DNA of 64,000 nt from Ornithinimicrobium cerasi (GCF_003702705.1 NZ_QZMN01000007.1:62001-126000), one strand, 5' to 3'; counted from the stretch's first letter, positions 15,574 to 24,837 are shown. A program made the numbers and translations. The notes: generated from the sequence alone by a model not told the origin.

Positions 15574-16460
15574 GCGTGTGGATCGGCACCATCGGCGCCA
15601 TGGTGGAGACCGCGTGCCTGTCCGGGCTGCAGGTGTCCCGCCCCGACCGGACCGTCCACGGCGGTGGGCCCGGCACGCTGACCCAGCCGCGCGCGGTCGC
15701 GCAGGGCCCGTCCTCCCGGGTCTGGTCGTGCACGATCGGGGTCAAGCCCCCCGGCGAGCTCGCAGCGCTGGAGACCCTGGTCTACCGCCAGGCCGTCCAC
15801 GGCGGCACCTACCGGATGCTGGCGTGCGAGGCGCACCACACCAACGCTCTCACCCCCGCGGCCTCGCTCGACCTCACCGGGTGGACCGGCGACCGCACGA
15901 TCTCGACGCTCTACACCGCCTCCGCCGAGGACGTCGGCGGAGGCACCGTCCTGCTGGAGAGCACGCCGCTGGACGCGCGCACCCCGATCGAGGGTGGCCC
16001 GCCCGTCGTGACCGTCGACTCCGTCGCCGCCATCACCGTCACCCCCGCCACGACCGGGACCGTTCTGTCCTCGCCCGTGGTGCCCGTGCGTCCCGGCTAC
16101 CCCGTCACCGTCGCCATCTTCGCCCAGGGCACCGTGACCCTGTCCGTGCAGTGGGTCGACGCGGCCGGCGCCAACCTCGGAGCGGCCGTCACGCTCGTCA
16201 CCACCACCAACGCGGCCCTGGCCCGCACCAACATGTCCACGATCGCCCCGGCCGGCGCCTACGGGGCCAGGATCGTCGTCTCCGGCGGCACCCGCTACGC
16301 CTGGCCGTCGATCACCTGGACGCCCGGCCCGCGCCGGTTCGCCGTCGGCCGCGGTGCCGAGTCTGTCGTCCTCTCCCCGGTGGACGAGTCCCTGCTCGTC
16401 GCGCACGCCACCGCCCAGCTGTCCGGGTTCCGCTACGTCGTCAGGGAGGTGCCCGCGTGA
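15570..16460 (+). CDS. Distal tail protein (minor tail protein)
   Basis: This 296-residue protein follows the tape measure with an ATGA overlap, the usual position of Dit-like proteins that begin the tail tip. The N-terminal region (SVWIGTIGAMVETACLSGLQ, VWSCTIGVKPPGELAALETL) fits the Dit core. An inserted beta-sandwich (about residues 110-235) resembles carbohydrate-binding modules. The C-terminus returns to a core strand (AQLSGFRYVVREVPA). A role in adsorption is likely; family assignment is by position and fold pattern. Confidence 0.7.
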   Translation: MSVWIGTIGAMVETACLSGLQVSRPDRTVHGGGPGTLTQPRAVAQGPSSRVWSCTIGVKPPGELAALETLVYRQAVHGGTYRMLACEAHHTNALTPAASLDLTGWTGDRTISTLYTASAEDVGGGTVLLESTPLDARTPIEGGPPVVTVDSVAAITVTPATTGTVLSSPVVPVRPGYPVTVAIFAQGTVTLSVQWVDAAGANLGAAVTLVTTTNAALARTNMSTIAPAGAYGARIVVSGGTRYAWPSITWTPGPRRFAVGRGAESVVLSPVDESLLVAHATAQLSGFRYVVREVPA

Positions 16461-18811
16461 CCGCTCCCGTGCGCGCCCAGTCGGTCGACATCAAGGTCGG
16501 CGGTGTCTCGACCCCGGTCGAGGGCGTGTCGTGGGATCACGGGGTGAACCTGCGCGCCGGCGACGTCGTCGGTTCCGACGCCTCCGTCGACTGGGCCGAG
16601 GGCGCAGGGGTGGTCCCGGCCTCGCAGGTGGCGCACCCGATGCGCCCGGGCTGGACCCGCACCAACGGGGCGCCGGTCACCGTCGACGTCACGGACGGTC
16701 CCACCACGCATCGCGTCTTCACGGGCCGTATCGACTCGACCGGCGGCGGCCTGCTCGACGGGTCGTCCTCGGCGCTCGTCGACTGGGCGTCGCGCCTCTC
16801 GACCAAGGTAAAGCTGCCGCCGGTCGCGTTCACCATGCCCTCGAACCCGCGCGTCCCCGGTGCGGGCCTGCGCCGGGTCGGGCTGTGGGGGACGTGGCTG
16901 ACGCACCTGGCGATGCAGGGCGCGGCGTTCCAGGCGGCGCAGGGCAGGCAGACGTCGAGCATCTACTACCAGTCGATGGCCGGGTCGACGTGGCTGGCGC
17001 CGCACCCCGACCACGTCACCGACACTCTCGGCTCGCTGACGACGTCGCACCGGATCGGGAACCCGAACGCCGCCCCGGGAGTGTTCCAGGGCACCAACGT
17101 CCCCTGCATGGAGGACGTGTTCACCGTCGCCTCCACCACCACCCGCCGCAACTCCGGGTTCACGTCGTGGCAGCTGACCGTGGACATGGCCTCGGACGCG
17201 CCAACCGTCTTCCACACGGGGCGGGTGGACCTGCGCCCCACCCCGGTCGCCTCGGGCACGGGCGTGCGGCTCGACTGGACTCAGACCCTGATCCGCGTCT
17301 ACCGGGTCAACGCGGACGGCTCGACGGCGCTCCTCGGATCGGTCGCCCGCGCTGACGCTGGCGGCGTCTACACGATGCGCTGGTCGGTCGTGGTCCGCGA
17401 GGACGGCACGGCCACCCTGCACGGCTCAGGTGGCCGCACGGCCGCGCTGGCACTGACCGGGACGGGCATCGCCATGCCGACCACCGCAGCGGCCGGCACG
17501 GTCATCGTGACCTCCGAGGGGCCGGTGTCGGCGGTGCAGGTGACCCGCTCCGACTCGACGTTCCTCACCACCCAGGCCGTGTCCGCCCGAATCCTGCGGT
17601 CCACGTTCTCCGAGCGGTCCCTGCCCGGGTTCGACTTCGTCCCCGACACTCCCGCACTGACCGTCCTGCAGGACCAGGCCGACGCCGAACGGTCCCTCAT
17701 GGGGATGCCGCTGTGGGTGTGGATCGACACGGCCGGACGCCTCGTGCAGGCAGACCCGGCGTATCTGGCCGCCCAACCGGTGACGGGCCACTTCTCCACG
17801 ACGTCGACCGGGACCGCGCTGGACGACGTGCGCTGGGCGGTGCCCCCGTCCGGCCCGTACTCCCGCGTGGACGTCCGGTGCCGCTTCGGTGTCACCAAGG
17901 TCCGCACCTCACCCACGCTGCTGCTGGCGGTCGGCGGGCAGAAGAACCACGACCACGGCGACACCCTCGAGGAGTTCTTCCACCCCGAGCAGGACCAGAC
18001 GTGGCTGTCCCCGGACGTGTGGCCCTACCTCGCCGGCCGCCCCTACCCGGCCCCGCCCTACCCCGCCGCGGCCCAGCACGAGTTCAACAAGGGCGTCGGG
18101 TCGTGGGTCGGCGGGATGCGCGTCACCGAGTCCGACGGCGACCGGGTCGGGTGGATCGAGGAGGCGCACGTCAACGGGTGGACCGTAGACGTCGACTCCG
18201 GGCAGGTCGTGGGCGCGTTCGAGGTGCTCGACCACGCCACGATCCTCTACAAGGGCATCGTCAACGTCGGCGCGTCCTACGGCATGTCGTCCATGCCGGA
18301 CCAGGGGTCGGTGGGGGTGTGGGCGCACCGCAAGTCCCAGCCGCTCCCGCAGATCCGGGGCCGGGGCCGGATCGACTGGACCGACCGGGTGACGTCGGTC
18401 GAGGTCAGCGGCGACTCCTCCCACCCCGTCCTCGAGCACGACGGCGGCATGTGGACGCAGAACTCGGTGTGGCGCTCGCAGATCGCGGACGCTCTCGCGC
18501 AGGCGTCCGTCACCCCCGCCCCGGAGCTGGCGCTGACCGTGGCCGTGGACCCGGCCCGGTTCGTGGGCGAGCACGTCACGGCCGACGTCACCTACCCCGA
18601 CGGGTCCACGCTGGAGGTCGACGGGCTGGTCGCGGGGATCTCGGGGCGGCTGCCGTCCGACCGGGACCAGATGGGTGTGCGCCTGGTGGTCCTGTCCTCG
18701 GAGTGGACGAGCGCCGGTGCCGCCCCGGTGGGGACCGACTTCGACGCGCCGCCCGTGGTGCGTCCGGTCCTGCCGCCGCCGGGCACCGACCCGCCCCTGT
18801 GGACGATCTGA
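16457..18811 (+). CDS. Tail hub / baseplate protein
   Basis: This 784-residue protein is coupled to the preceding gene (GTGA). It contains beta-rich hub segments (VDIKVGGVSTPVEGVSWDHG, TTHRVFTGRIDSTGGG), a large inserted sandwich domain with jelly-roll-like strands (about 150-360), then DFVPDTPALTVLQDQADAER and LPSDRDQMGVRLVVLSSEW, typical of actinophage tail-associated hub proteins (Tal/gp27-like). No peptidase motif is visible. The Trp/Tyr-rich centre suggests glycan contact. Confidence 0.7.
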   Translation: MTAPVRAQSVDIKVGGVSTPVEGVSWDHGVNLRAGDVVGSDASVDWAEGAGVVPASQVAHPMRPGWTRTNGAPVTVDVTDGPTTHRVFTGRIDSTGGGLLDGSSSALVDWASRLSTKVKLPPVAFTMPSNPRVPGAGLRRVGLWGTWLTHLAMQGAAFQAAQGRQTSSIYYQSMAGSTWLAPHPDHVTDTLGSLTTSHRIGNPNAAPGVFQGTNVPCMEDVFTVASTTTRRNSGFTSWQLTVDMASDAPTVFHTGRVDLRPTPVASGTGVRLDWTQTLIRVYRVNADGSTALLGSVARADAGGVYTMRWSVVVREDGTATLHGSGGRTAALALTGTGIAMPTTAAAGTVIVTSEGPVSAVQVTRSDSTFLTTQAVSARILRSTFSERSLPGFDFVPDTPALTVLQDQADAERSLMGMPLWVWIDTAGRLVQADPAYLAAQPVTGHFSTTSTGTALDDVRWAVPPSGPYSRVDVRCRFGVTKVRTSPTLLLAVGGQKNHDHGDTLEEFFHPEQDQTWLSPDVWPYLAGRPYPAPPYPAAAQHEFNKGVGSWVGGMRVTESDGDRVGWIEEAHVNGWTVDVDSGQVVGAFEVLDHATILYKGIVNVGASYGMSSMPDQGSVGVWAHRKSQPLPQIRGRGRIDWTDRVTSVEVSGDSSHPVLEHDGGMWTQNSVWRSQIADALAQASVTPAPELALTVAVDPARFVGEHVTADVTYPDGSTLEVDGLVAGISGRLPSDRDQMGVRLVVLSSEWTSAGAAPVGTDFDAPPVVRPVLPPPGTDPPLWTI

Positions 18812-18865
18812 GCCCTTACTTCCAACGACCTGACCACCGCCCGCCCCCTCTCCCGCAGGAACGTG

Positions 18866-19570
18866 ATGCAACTCCTCGCCGTCCCGACCAGCGCGAGCAC
18901 GCAGCCGACCAACGTGTTCGTCGTCGCCCACCAGGACGACGAGCTCCTCACCTTCGGTTCGGCGATCCGTCAGCACGCCGAGACGGGGCGCGTCGTCGTC
19001 GTCCTGGTCACCGACGGTTCTGCGACCGCGGCCCGCAGCAAGATCGAGGACCGCCTCGGCCGACCGGTGACCCCGGCCGAGATCACCACCCACCGCGACA
19101 CCGAGTTCACCTGGACGTGCCGGGCGCTCGGCGCTGACGAGTGCGTCATGGCACCGCAGCGGGCGGTCGACGGCACCCTGACCCCCGAGGCGGCCGACGA
19201 GGTCATGACCTGGGTCGCGGCCACCTGGCCCGGCGCACGGGTCAAGTCGCACACCTGGCTCGGCTGGCACAACGACCACGTCAACCTCGGTCACGCGCTC
19301 GCCCGGGCGCACGAGGCGGGCACCATCACCGACGCCCGGTTCTACATCTCCCCCTCCGAGCTGCGCTGGGCCGGTGGTGAGTCCGCGCTGCCGGTGCCGC
19401 TGGGCCGGGTCCGCCGCGACGTCGCCGGCGCCCAGGGTGCCTACCGGTTGTGGGCGCCGCACGTCGGGGCCAACCGGTACTGGTCGGTCGGCTACACCTC
19501 CACCCGGGCCAGCTTCCACGCGCACGCGCAGGACACCGTCTCCTACCACCACGCACCCCTGGAGGGCTAG
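18866..19570 (+). CDS. PIG-L/LmbE-family N-acetylglucosaminyl deacetylase
   Basis: This 234-residue zinc hydrolase lies in the tail-tip cassette. The metal site is intact: VVAHQDDE (about residues 19-26, the family's AHxDDE motif) and the second ligand region WHNDHVN (HxDH). FVVAHQDDELLTFGSAIR and VVVVLVTDGSATAA form the Rossmann-like core. Family members remove N-acetyl groups from GlcNAc-containing molecules (phosphatidylinositol-GlcNAc, mycothiol precursor, bacillithiol). Here it more likely acts on host surface glycan or peptidoglycan during adsorption, or on a small-molecule thiol precursor. ATG 18866 is preferred over the adjacent GTG because CAGGA is then 5 bases away. Confidence 0.85.
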   Translation: MQLLAVPTSASTQPTNVFVVAHQDDELLTFGSAIRQHAETGRVVVVLVTDGSATAARSKIEDRLGRPVTPAEITTHRDTEFTWTCRALGADECVMAPQRAVDGTLTPEAADEVMTWVAATWPGARVKSHTWLGWHNDHVNLGHALARAHEAGTITDARFYISPSELRWAGGESALPVPLGRVRRDVAGAQGAYRLWAPHVGANRYWSVGYTSTRASFHAHAQDTVSYHHAPLEG

Positions 19571-21618
19571 TGAGCACGAACATCCCCACCGGTCCCACGA
19601 CCTGGGGCGCCGCCCGGACGGTGCTCGAGCAGCGCCTGGACGACGTCGAGGCAGGCATCGCCGCCCTGCCCGATAGCGGCACTTCTGTGACGGTCAACGG
19701 GATCGCCGCGGACGAGTCCGGCGCGATCACCCTCGACGCCGCCACGGTCGGTGCCGCGCCCGCGTCGATCATCGGACCGGGGAAGAACCTCTACAACCCC
19801 GCCGACCCTGACGTCGTCACCGGCAAGTACCTCGACTGGACCACCGGCGCCGTCGCCACGTCCGCCCCCTACTTCATCACCGGGTACATCCCCGTCACCC
19901 CCGGCCAGGCGTACACCATCTCCAACCCGCGCTCGGCGGTGTTCTACGACGCCACCAAGACGATCATCCCCGGCAGCGTCGTCGACAACCCCTCCTATGC
20001 CGCCGTGACCCGCACCGCCCCGGCAGGCGCGGCCTACCTGCGTGCGTCGTCGTACACGTCGATCTACGGCGCCACGTTCCAGGTCGAGAAGGGCACAGCA
20101 GCCACCGCTTTCGAGTCCTACGCGGTCGTGCTGCAGGAGTCGCTGTCCGCGCCGATCCGCGAGGCGCTGACCGAGAAGATCGACGCCGCCCCAGGGTTCC
20201 TCCACGCACGCGGCGAGGCCGAGCGGGTCGGGAGCCTGGACTACACCGTCGCCACCTTCCACGGGTACGGCCTGCCGGTGCTGGTCACGCAGACCACGAA
20301 GTTCGACCGGGTCACCTTCCCCATCGCCACCACCGGCACGGGGAACCACCGGGTGCGGGTCTACTCCCTGCCCACCTTCGGCTCCAGCAAGCTCGTCCCG
20401 GCAGGGTCGCCCACGTCCACGCTCCTCGCCGACGTCACGGTGCCCGCCGCCAACCTGCCAGCCGGGACGGCCCCCCAGGACACCACCATCGCCCTGGGGC
20501 AGACCGTCCTGGTCGCGGCGGGCCTGTACGTGGTGGTGCTCATCACGTCCGCGTCTGCCGGTGCGCTCACGATCCGCCGCTGGACGACGAACCCCACCGG
20601 CGACCGCCTCGGGTTCTACATGGCGACGGACAGCCCCAACACGATCGCCGGGCCTGGGTCCCTGCCCAACTTCGGCGCGACTCCGCCCCGCCTCGACTTC
20701 GGCGGCCCACCCGTCGCCTCCATCGTCGAGCGGATCGACGCCGTCGAGGAGGCGGTCGCACCCCCCGACCCGGCGACCCTGCCGCTACCCGCGCACAAGT
20801 ACATCGACCTGTGGACCTCGCACATCTTCGACGGTGGCCGCAACGTCTACGTCACCGGGCAGGGCACGGCAGCCACCACCGCAGCATCGGCAGCGGCGGG
20901 TGCGACCACGCTCGACGTCGCCAGCGCGGCAGGCTACACCGCAGGCGTGTCCATCGTCACCGGCGCGGGCACGGCGACGCAGCAGGTCGCCCGTATCGCC
21001 TCCGTCGCCGGGAACACGTTTACCCTCGTCAAGCCCCTGCAGCACCCCGTGACCTCCGGGCAGGGCATCCGCCCGCTGTGGTTCAACGCCTCCCACCTCA
21101 CAGGCGCGTCGGAATCGGCGGCAGGCTACCTGGCGATGGCCCGCCACGTCGCGTTCCACACCGGCCTCGACGGCTACCGCACCATCCCGACCGACACGGG
21201 CAAGGTCACGATCCTGGGCAACTCGTGGATCTCCCAGGGCGCCGCGGCGTGGACGGCGCAGCTGCAGGCGGCGATCCCTGGCGTGACCGTCGTCAACGCC
21301 GGGGTGGGCGGCAACAACACGGCCGCCCTGCTGGCCCGGTTCGACACGGACGTCCCCGCTGACTCCGACGTCATCATCCTGTTCGAGTGGGTGAACGACG
21401 CCTACGGCAACGTGTCCCGCACCCAGCAGGCGACCAACTGGAAGGCGCTGGTCGACAAGGCCCGCGCCATCACCCCGAACGGTGTCGTCATCGTCGGCCC
21501 GGCCCCGCTCAACGAGTACCCCGACCGGGCCGCCACTCAGCAGGCGGACGCGGTCGCACGCTCCGGGCACACCATCGAAGGGCTGACGATCGCCCGTCGC
21601 CTCGCCGAACTCAGTTGA
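19570..21618 (+). CDS. Tail protein with C-terminal SGNH-hydrolase domain
   Basis: This 682-residue protein starts at GTG 19570, overlapping the deacetylase stop (TAGTG). The N-terminus is a short coiled coil and beta-prism-like attachment region. The centre has two beta-sandwich modules. The last 180 residues show SGNH blocks: I (ILGNSWIS, nucleophile Ser), III (GVGGNNT and FEWVNDAYGN). The canonical block V D-x2-H-P is missing; only SGHTIEGL near the end offers a histidine. It is likely a tail spike esterase or deacylase acting on O-acetylated surface polymer. The truncated C-terminus overlaps the convergent SGNH gene by 8 bases. Confidence 0.7.
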   Translation: MSTNIPTGPTTWGAARTVLEQRLDDVEAGIAALPDSGTSVTVNGIAADESGAITLDAATVGAAPASIIGPGKNLYNPADPDVVTGKYLDWTTGAVATSAPYFITGYIPVTPGQAYTISNPRSAVFYDATKTIIPGSVVDNPSYAAVTRTAPAGAAYLRASSYTSIYGATFQVEKGTAATAFESYAVVLQESLSAPIREALTEKIDAAPGFLHARGEAERVGSLDYTVATFHGYGLPVLVTQTTKFDRVTFPIATTGTGNHRVRVYSLPTFGSSKLVPAGSPTSTLLADVTVPAANLPAGTAPQDTTIALGQTVLVAAGLYVVVLITSASAGALTIRRWTTNPTGDRLGFYMATDSPNTIAGPGSLPNFGATPPRLDFGGPPVASIVERIDAVEEAVAPPDPATLPLPAHKYIDLWTSHIFDGGRNVYVTGQGTAATTAASAAAGATTLDVASAAGYTAGVSIVTGAGTATQQVARIASVAGNTFTLVKPLQHPVTSGQGIRPLWFNASHLTGASESAAGYLAMARHVAFHTGLDGYRTIPTDTGKVTILGNSWISQGAAAWTAQLQAAIPGVTVVNAGVGGNNTAALLARFDTDVPADSDVIILFEWVNDAYGNVSRTQQATNWKALVDKARAITPNGVVIVGPAPLNEYPDRAATQQADAVARSGHTIEGLTIARRLAELS

Positions 21619-22417
21619 GCGCGTCGATGGTGACGTCGGCCCACAACCGGTAACCGTCGTCGTTGGGATGCACCCCGTCGTCCTCCAGGAGCGCATCGAC
21701 GTCGTCGGTGGCCAGGAACGCGCCGGCCACGTCGAGCGTCGGCACCCCATGGTCGAGCGCGGCCCCCTCGATGGCCTCGCGGACCTCCCGGTTCGCGTCC
21801 TCGGACTGCGGCTGCTGCAGCACGGTCACCACGACGGCGTCCGGCGCGGCGGTGATGACCGCGTCGAACAGTTCGGTCATCTGCGTCGCCGCGTACTCCC
21901 CGCTCTCGCCGTAGTTGTGGCCGAAGTTCAGCAGCACCAGGTCAGGCTCCTCCACGATCAGGTCGTCAAGGTGGTCGACGGCATCCTCTGCGATGGTGCC
22001 GCCCCTGCCGCCGCTGTAGATCATGAGAGGCGACCCGGCCTCGGAGTATGTGACCTCCGGCAGGTAGGTGGGCGGGTCCGACCCCGGTTCGCGCGGCGCG
22101 AACGTGACGCTGCGCTCGTCCGCGAGCTGCTGAGCCCACTCCTGCGCCCAGGCCCACGTCGTGGAGTCTCCGAGGACCAGCACCGTGGCGTCGTCCTGGT
22201 CGAGCGTGGCCCGGGCGTCGTCGAGCGTCCACCGCGGCTCCACGGTCTCGGCCGGCTCCGCGGTGACGGTGTTGGCCGCGTTCATCTCGGCCACGGACGG
22301 CGGGGTGTAGTCGCCGCTGACGGGCGGTGGCTGGTTCACGGTCACGAACGCGAACGCTGAGGCCCCCACCGCGACCGCTGCCAGCACACCAAGACCGACG
22401 TTCCCCGCTCTGCTCAT
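21611..22417 (-). CDS. Exported SGNH/GDSL hydrolase on the opposite strand (candidate moron)
   Basis: This 268-residue protein has a Sec signal or anchor (VGLGVLAAVAVGASAFAFVT, residues 7-26) and a complete SGNH set: block I LVLGDSTTW, block II GGRGGT, block III LLNFGHNYGE and block V DGVHPNDDGYRLW with catalytic Asp/His. It is transcribed against the whole late operon, so it can be expressed in the lysogen. A TAGACT -10 hexamer lies 8 bases before the ATG, consistent with leaderless expression. An exported esterase could remodel O-acyl groups on the host envelope. Surface alteration that blocks further infection is an inference. Confidence 0.82.
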   Translation of the reverse strand: MSRAGNVGLGVLAAVAVGASAFAFVTVNQPPPVSGDYTPPSVAEMNAANTVTAEPAETVEPRWTLDDARATLDQDDATVLVLGDSTTWAWAQEWAQQLADERSVTFAPREPGSDPPTYLPEVTYSEAGSPLMIYSGGRGGTIAEDAVDHLDDLIVEEPDLVLLNFGHNYGESGEYAATQMTELFDAVITAAPDAVVVTVLQQPQSEDANREVREAIEGAALDHGVPTLDVAGAFLATDDVDALLEDDGVHPNDDGYRLWADVTIDALN

Positions 22418-22509
22418 AAGGGTCGAGTCTACCGACGCGGCCGAGCACCCCCTGACCTGTCCCAGAACGTCCGGCTATGTGACACCCCCACCAGCTCGAG
22501 GAGGACCCC
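22418..22509. promoter_or_regulatory. Divergent promoter region for the SGNH moron
   Basis: On the minus strand TAGACT (22426-22431) stands 8 bases before the moron ATG. No good -35 is visible; spacing options give only weak matches. On the plus strand the membrane protein gene starts at 22510 after GAGGAGGACCCC. Confidence 0.4.
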
Positions 22510-22962
22510 GTGCCCGACGCCCAGACCTGGTACCCGCGCCTGGGCAGGCGCGGCGGGATGCTGCTGCTCATGGCCGGCCTGTGGGCCTACGTCGGGACCG
22601 GGATCGTCATCGGCCCCGTCGTCGAGGTCCCCGGCCTGATCCACACCCAGTGGCCCACGTGGGTCCGGGTCGGCGAGTGGTACGTCGCCGCGGTGTTCGG
22701 GATCGTCCACGCGTGGCGCCTGCGGGACACGGCCGCCTGGGCGCTCCTGCTCCTGCCGCCGCTCATCCGCGCCGTGTCCTTCCTGTGGGGCTGGGTCGTG
22801 TGGCTGGTCCCCGGCGGCGAGGCCGGTTACCCCCGGGGGTTGTGGGCCGCGGTCCTCTACCTCTTCATGTGCGGGACCGTGCTCCTCTGCGCCGGCTGGC
22901 CCGACCACCCGCCCCGCCCGGCCGTGGCGCGTGAGGGTGAGGCGCGAGGGGGCAGGGGGTGA
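22510..22962 (+). CDS. Integral membrane protein (about four helices)
   Basis: This 150-residue protein has hydrophobic helices at about 17-38 (MLLLMAGLWAYVGTGIVIGP), 58-68, 76-100 (AWALLLLPPLIRAVSFLWGW) and 112-130 (GLWAAVLYLFMCGTVLLCAG), ending in an Arg/Gly-rich cytoplasmic tail. It begins at GTG 22510 with a strong ribosome site. It is the first gene of the lysis block and is coupled to the next gene (GTGA). Actinophages often encode such a protein beside tail fibres; the function is unknown, and a holin role is possible but not shown. Confidence 0.65.
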   Translation: MPDAQTWYPRLGRRGGMLLLMAGLWAYVGTGIVIGPVVEVPGLIHTQWPTWVRVGEWYVAAVFGIVHAWRLRDTAAWALLLLPPLIRAVSFLWGWVVWLVPGGEAGYPRGLWAAVLYLFMCGTVLLCAGWPDHPPRPAVAREGEARGGRG

Positions 22963-23489
22963 GCCCGTGGCTGGCCATCCTCGGGACCGCCATCACCGCT
23001 ATCGCCGGCGTGATCGGGGTCATGTACACGGCCCGCTCCTCACGTCAGGCCCAGGCCGAGGCTGCACGCGCCACAGCCGAGGCCGCCGCCCAGACCGCCG
23101 CCGAGACCGCGCGCGCGACCGCTGAGGCCGCCCGCACCGCGCCCTACGCCGAGATGTACGCCGAGCTGCGGGACGCGCGCGAGCGGATGGACCGCCAGGA
23201 CGAGACGATCCGGGCCCTGCGCGAGGAGGTCGCCGAGGTCCGCAGCACCGCCCGCGACGCCCACCACGTGGCAGAGCAGGCGATCGCCGAGAACGCCGAG
23301 CTGGTCGACTACACCCTCGCCACCGCCCGTGGTGTCGCGGCGGGCACAGTCCCGCCGTGGCTGCCGATCCCCTACACGCTGCGGCACCGCCTCACCGAGG
23401 CCGACCTCCCGCTCGTCCCCCCCGCCCCCACCGACGCAGTGCCCGACCCGGCCGACGACGGCCAGGACCGCGACCACACCACCGACTGA
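22959..23489 (+). CDS. Membrane-anchored coiled-coil protein
   Basis: This 176-residue protein has an N-terminal membrane helix (SPWLAILGTAITAIAGVIGV), then a long coiled coil built from Ala/Glu/Arg heptads with a repeated AARATAEAA-like unit (about residues 30-60) and a second segment to about 115. The C-terminus is proline- and aspartate-rich. Similar proteins in phage lysis modules resemble Rz-like spanins or holin partners, but spanins are not required in Gram-positive hosts. No function is assigned. Confidence 0.6.
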   Translation: MSPWLAILGTAITAIAGVIGVMYTARSSRQAQAEAARATAEAAAQTAAETARATAEAARTAPYAEMYAELRDARERMDRQDETIRALREEVAEVRSTARDAHHVAEQAIAENAELVDYTLATARGVAAGTVPPWLPIPYTLRHRLTEADLPLVPPAPTDAVPDPADDGQDRDHTTD

Positions 23490-23547
23490 CCGGCGACCGC
23501 CGGTCACCGCCGCCCCACCCGACCCGCCCTGGAAGGGGTGATCCGTC

Positions 23548-24837
23548 ATGCCCACCACCCGCACCATGCACGGCATCCGCACGCTGTCCTACAGCCTGCA
23601 GGAGACCCGCGCCACCGACCTCGGGGAAATCGACTACTACCCCGGCCTCGAGCGGCCCCGCATGGGCTACCCCGCGGTCTACGAGAACAACCGGTACGGC
23701 GCCGCGTGGGGCGACGCCCCCCAGATCGGCGGCGTCCAGCACATCGCCGTCACCGCCGAGTTCCTGGCCGAGAACACCGCCGACCAGTCGGCCGAGAACG
23801 TCACCGCGTGGGGCCTCAACCCCGCCAACCGCGGCGCGTCCTGGCCCGACTGCGTCGACCGCGACTCCTGGGTGCCGCTGCTGCCCACGTGGAAGCGCAC
23901 CTGGACCCACGGCGTCTCCGACGCACCCGCCGACCCCAACTCCCTCCTGATCGGCCAGGAGATGGGCATCATGGGCACCGACTGGCGCACCAAGCCGGAC
24001 TGGTTCGTCCTCGCCCAGCTGCGCATGGGCGCGGCCGTCTGGGCCATGTACGTCGCCAAGCTCGGCTGGCCCCTGCAGGTGATCCTCAACCGCGCCCAGG
24101 TGTTCGAGCACCTCCGCACCCGTCGGCCGATGGGCTTCACCGAGCACTGGGTCCTCGACAACGCCAACCGCAACGACGCCGGCCAGGTCGGCACCGCGCT
24201 CGCCACCACCTTCCCCTGGGAGAAGCGCCACTGGGGCGGCCCCGGGATGCTCCCCCTCATCCGCGAGGAGCTTGCCATCCGCACCCGCGGCGAGGTCGTC
24301 ACCCCCGGCCTGCCCACGCCCGACCCCAAGGTCAAGGACCTGCAGACCCTGCTCAACGAGTTCGGCCACACCCTCGACGTCGACGGCTCCGCGGGGCCGC
24401 TGACCACCGCCGCCGCCACGCAGACGGCAGCAGACACCGGATACACCGGCGACGTCAAGGACGCCGCCGCCCTTACCGCACACCTGGAGGTCATCATGAC
24501 CAAGCTGCTCACCGCCCTCGACGCCCTGTCCACCAAGGTCGACGGCCTGCCCGCCCGCGTGTGGGACGCCACCATCGTCAACCCGGCCACGCAGGTCAGG
24601 TCCGACGCCCGCACCTACCTCGCCATGAACGGCCAGCGCGGGTCCGAGACGAACGCCCGCCTCCGTCAGGTCGAGGCCAGCGTCGAGGGCTACAAGGTCG
24701 CCCTCGAGGCGCTCGCCTCGAAGCAGGGCCTGGACCCGGCCGCCATCTCCGCCACCGTCGAGGCGGCCGTCGCGTCCGCGCTCGGCAGGATCGAGGCCGA
24801 CGTGCGCCTCACCATCGGCACCGAGGCCAAGCCGTGA
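23548..24837 (+). CDS. Endolysin, amidase-like with peptidoglycan-binding domain
   Basis: This 429-residue protein is the best lysin candidate. The N-terminal 240 residues follow an Amidase_2 (N-acetylmuramoyl-L-alanine amidase) pattern: GGVQHIAVTAEFL with the first His, DSWVPLLP, TKPDWF, a second His in GFTEHWVLDNANRNDAG, and a closing FPWEKRHW. Residues about 253-296 (DPKVKDLQTLLNEFGHTLDV) form a PG_binding_1-type domain. The last about 110 residues are helical (ALDALSTKVDGLPARVWDAT). The amidase is divergent, so substrate and exact metal ligands are uncertain. The ribosome site is GGAAGGGGTGATCCGTC at ATG 23548. Confidence 0.68.
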   Translation: MPTTRTMHGIRTLSYSLQETRATDLGEIDYYPGLERPRMGYPAVYENNRYGAAWGDAPQIGGVQHIAVTAEFLAENTADQSAENVTAWGLNPANRGASWPDCVDRDSWVPLLPTWKRTWTHGVSDAPADPNSLLIGQEMGIMGTDWRTKPDWFVLAQLRMGAAVWAMYVAKLGWPLQVILNRAQVFEHLRTRRPMGFTEHWVLDNANRNDAGQVGTALATTFPWEKRHWGGPGMLPLIREELAIRTRGEVVTPGLPTPDPKVKDLQTLLNEFGHTLDVDGSAGPLTTAAATQTAADTGYTGDVKDAAALTAHLEVIMTKLLTALDALSTKVDGLPARVWDATIVNPATQVRSDARTYLAMNGQRGSETNARLRQVEASVEGYKVALEALASKQGLDPAAISATVEAAVASALGRIEADVRLTIGTEAKP

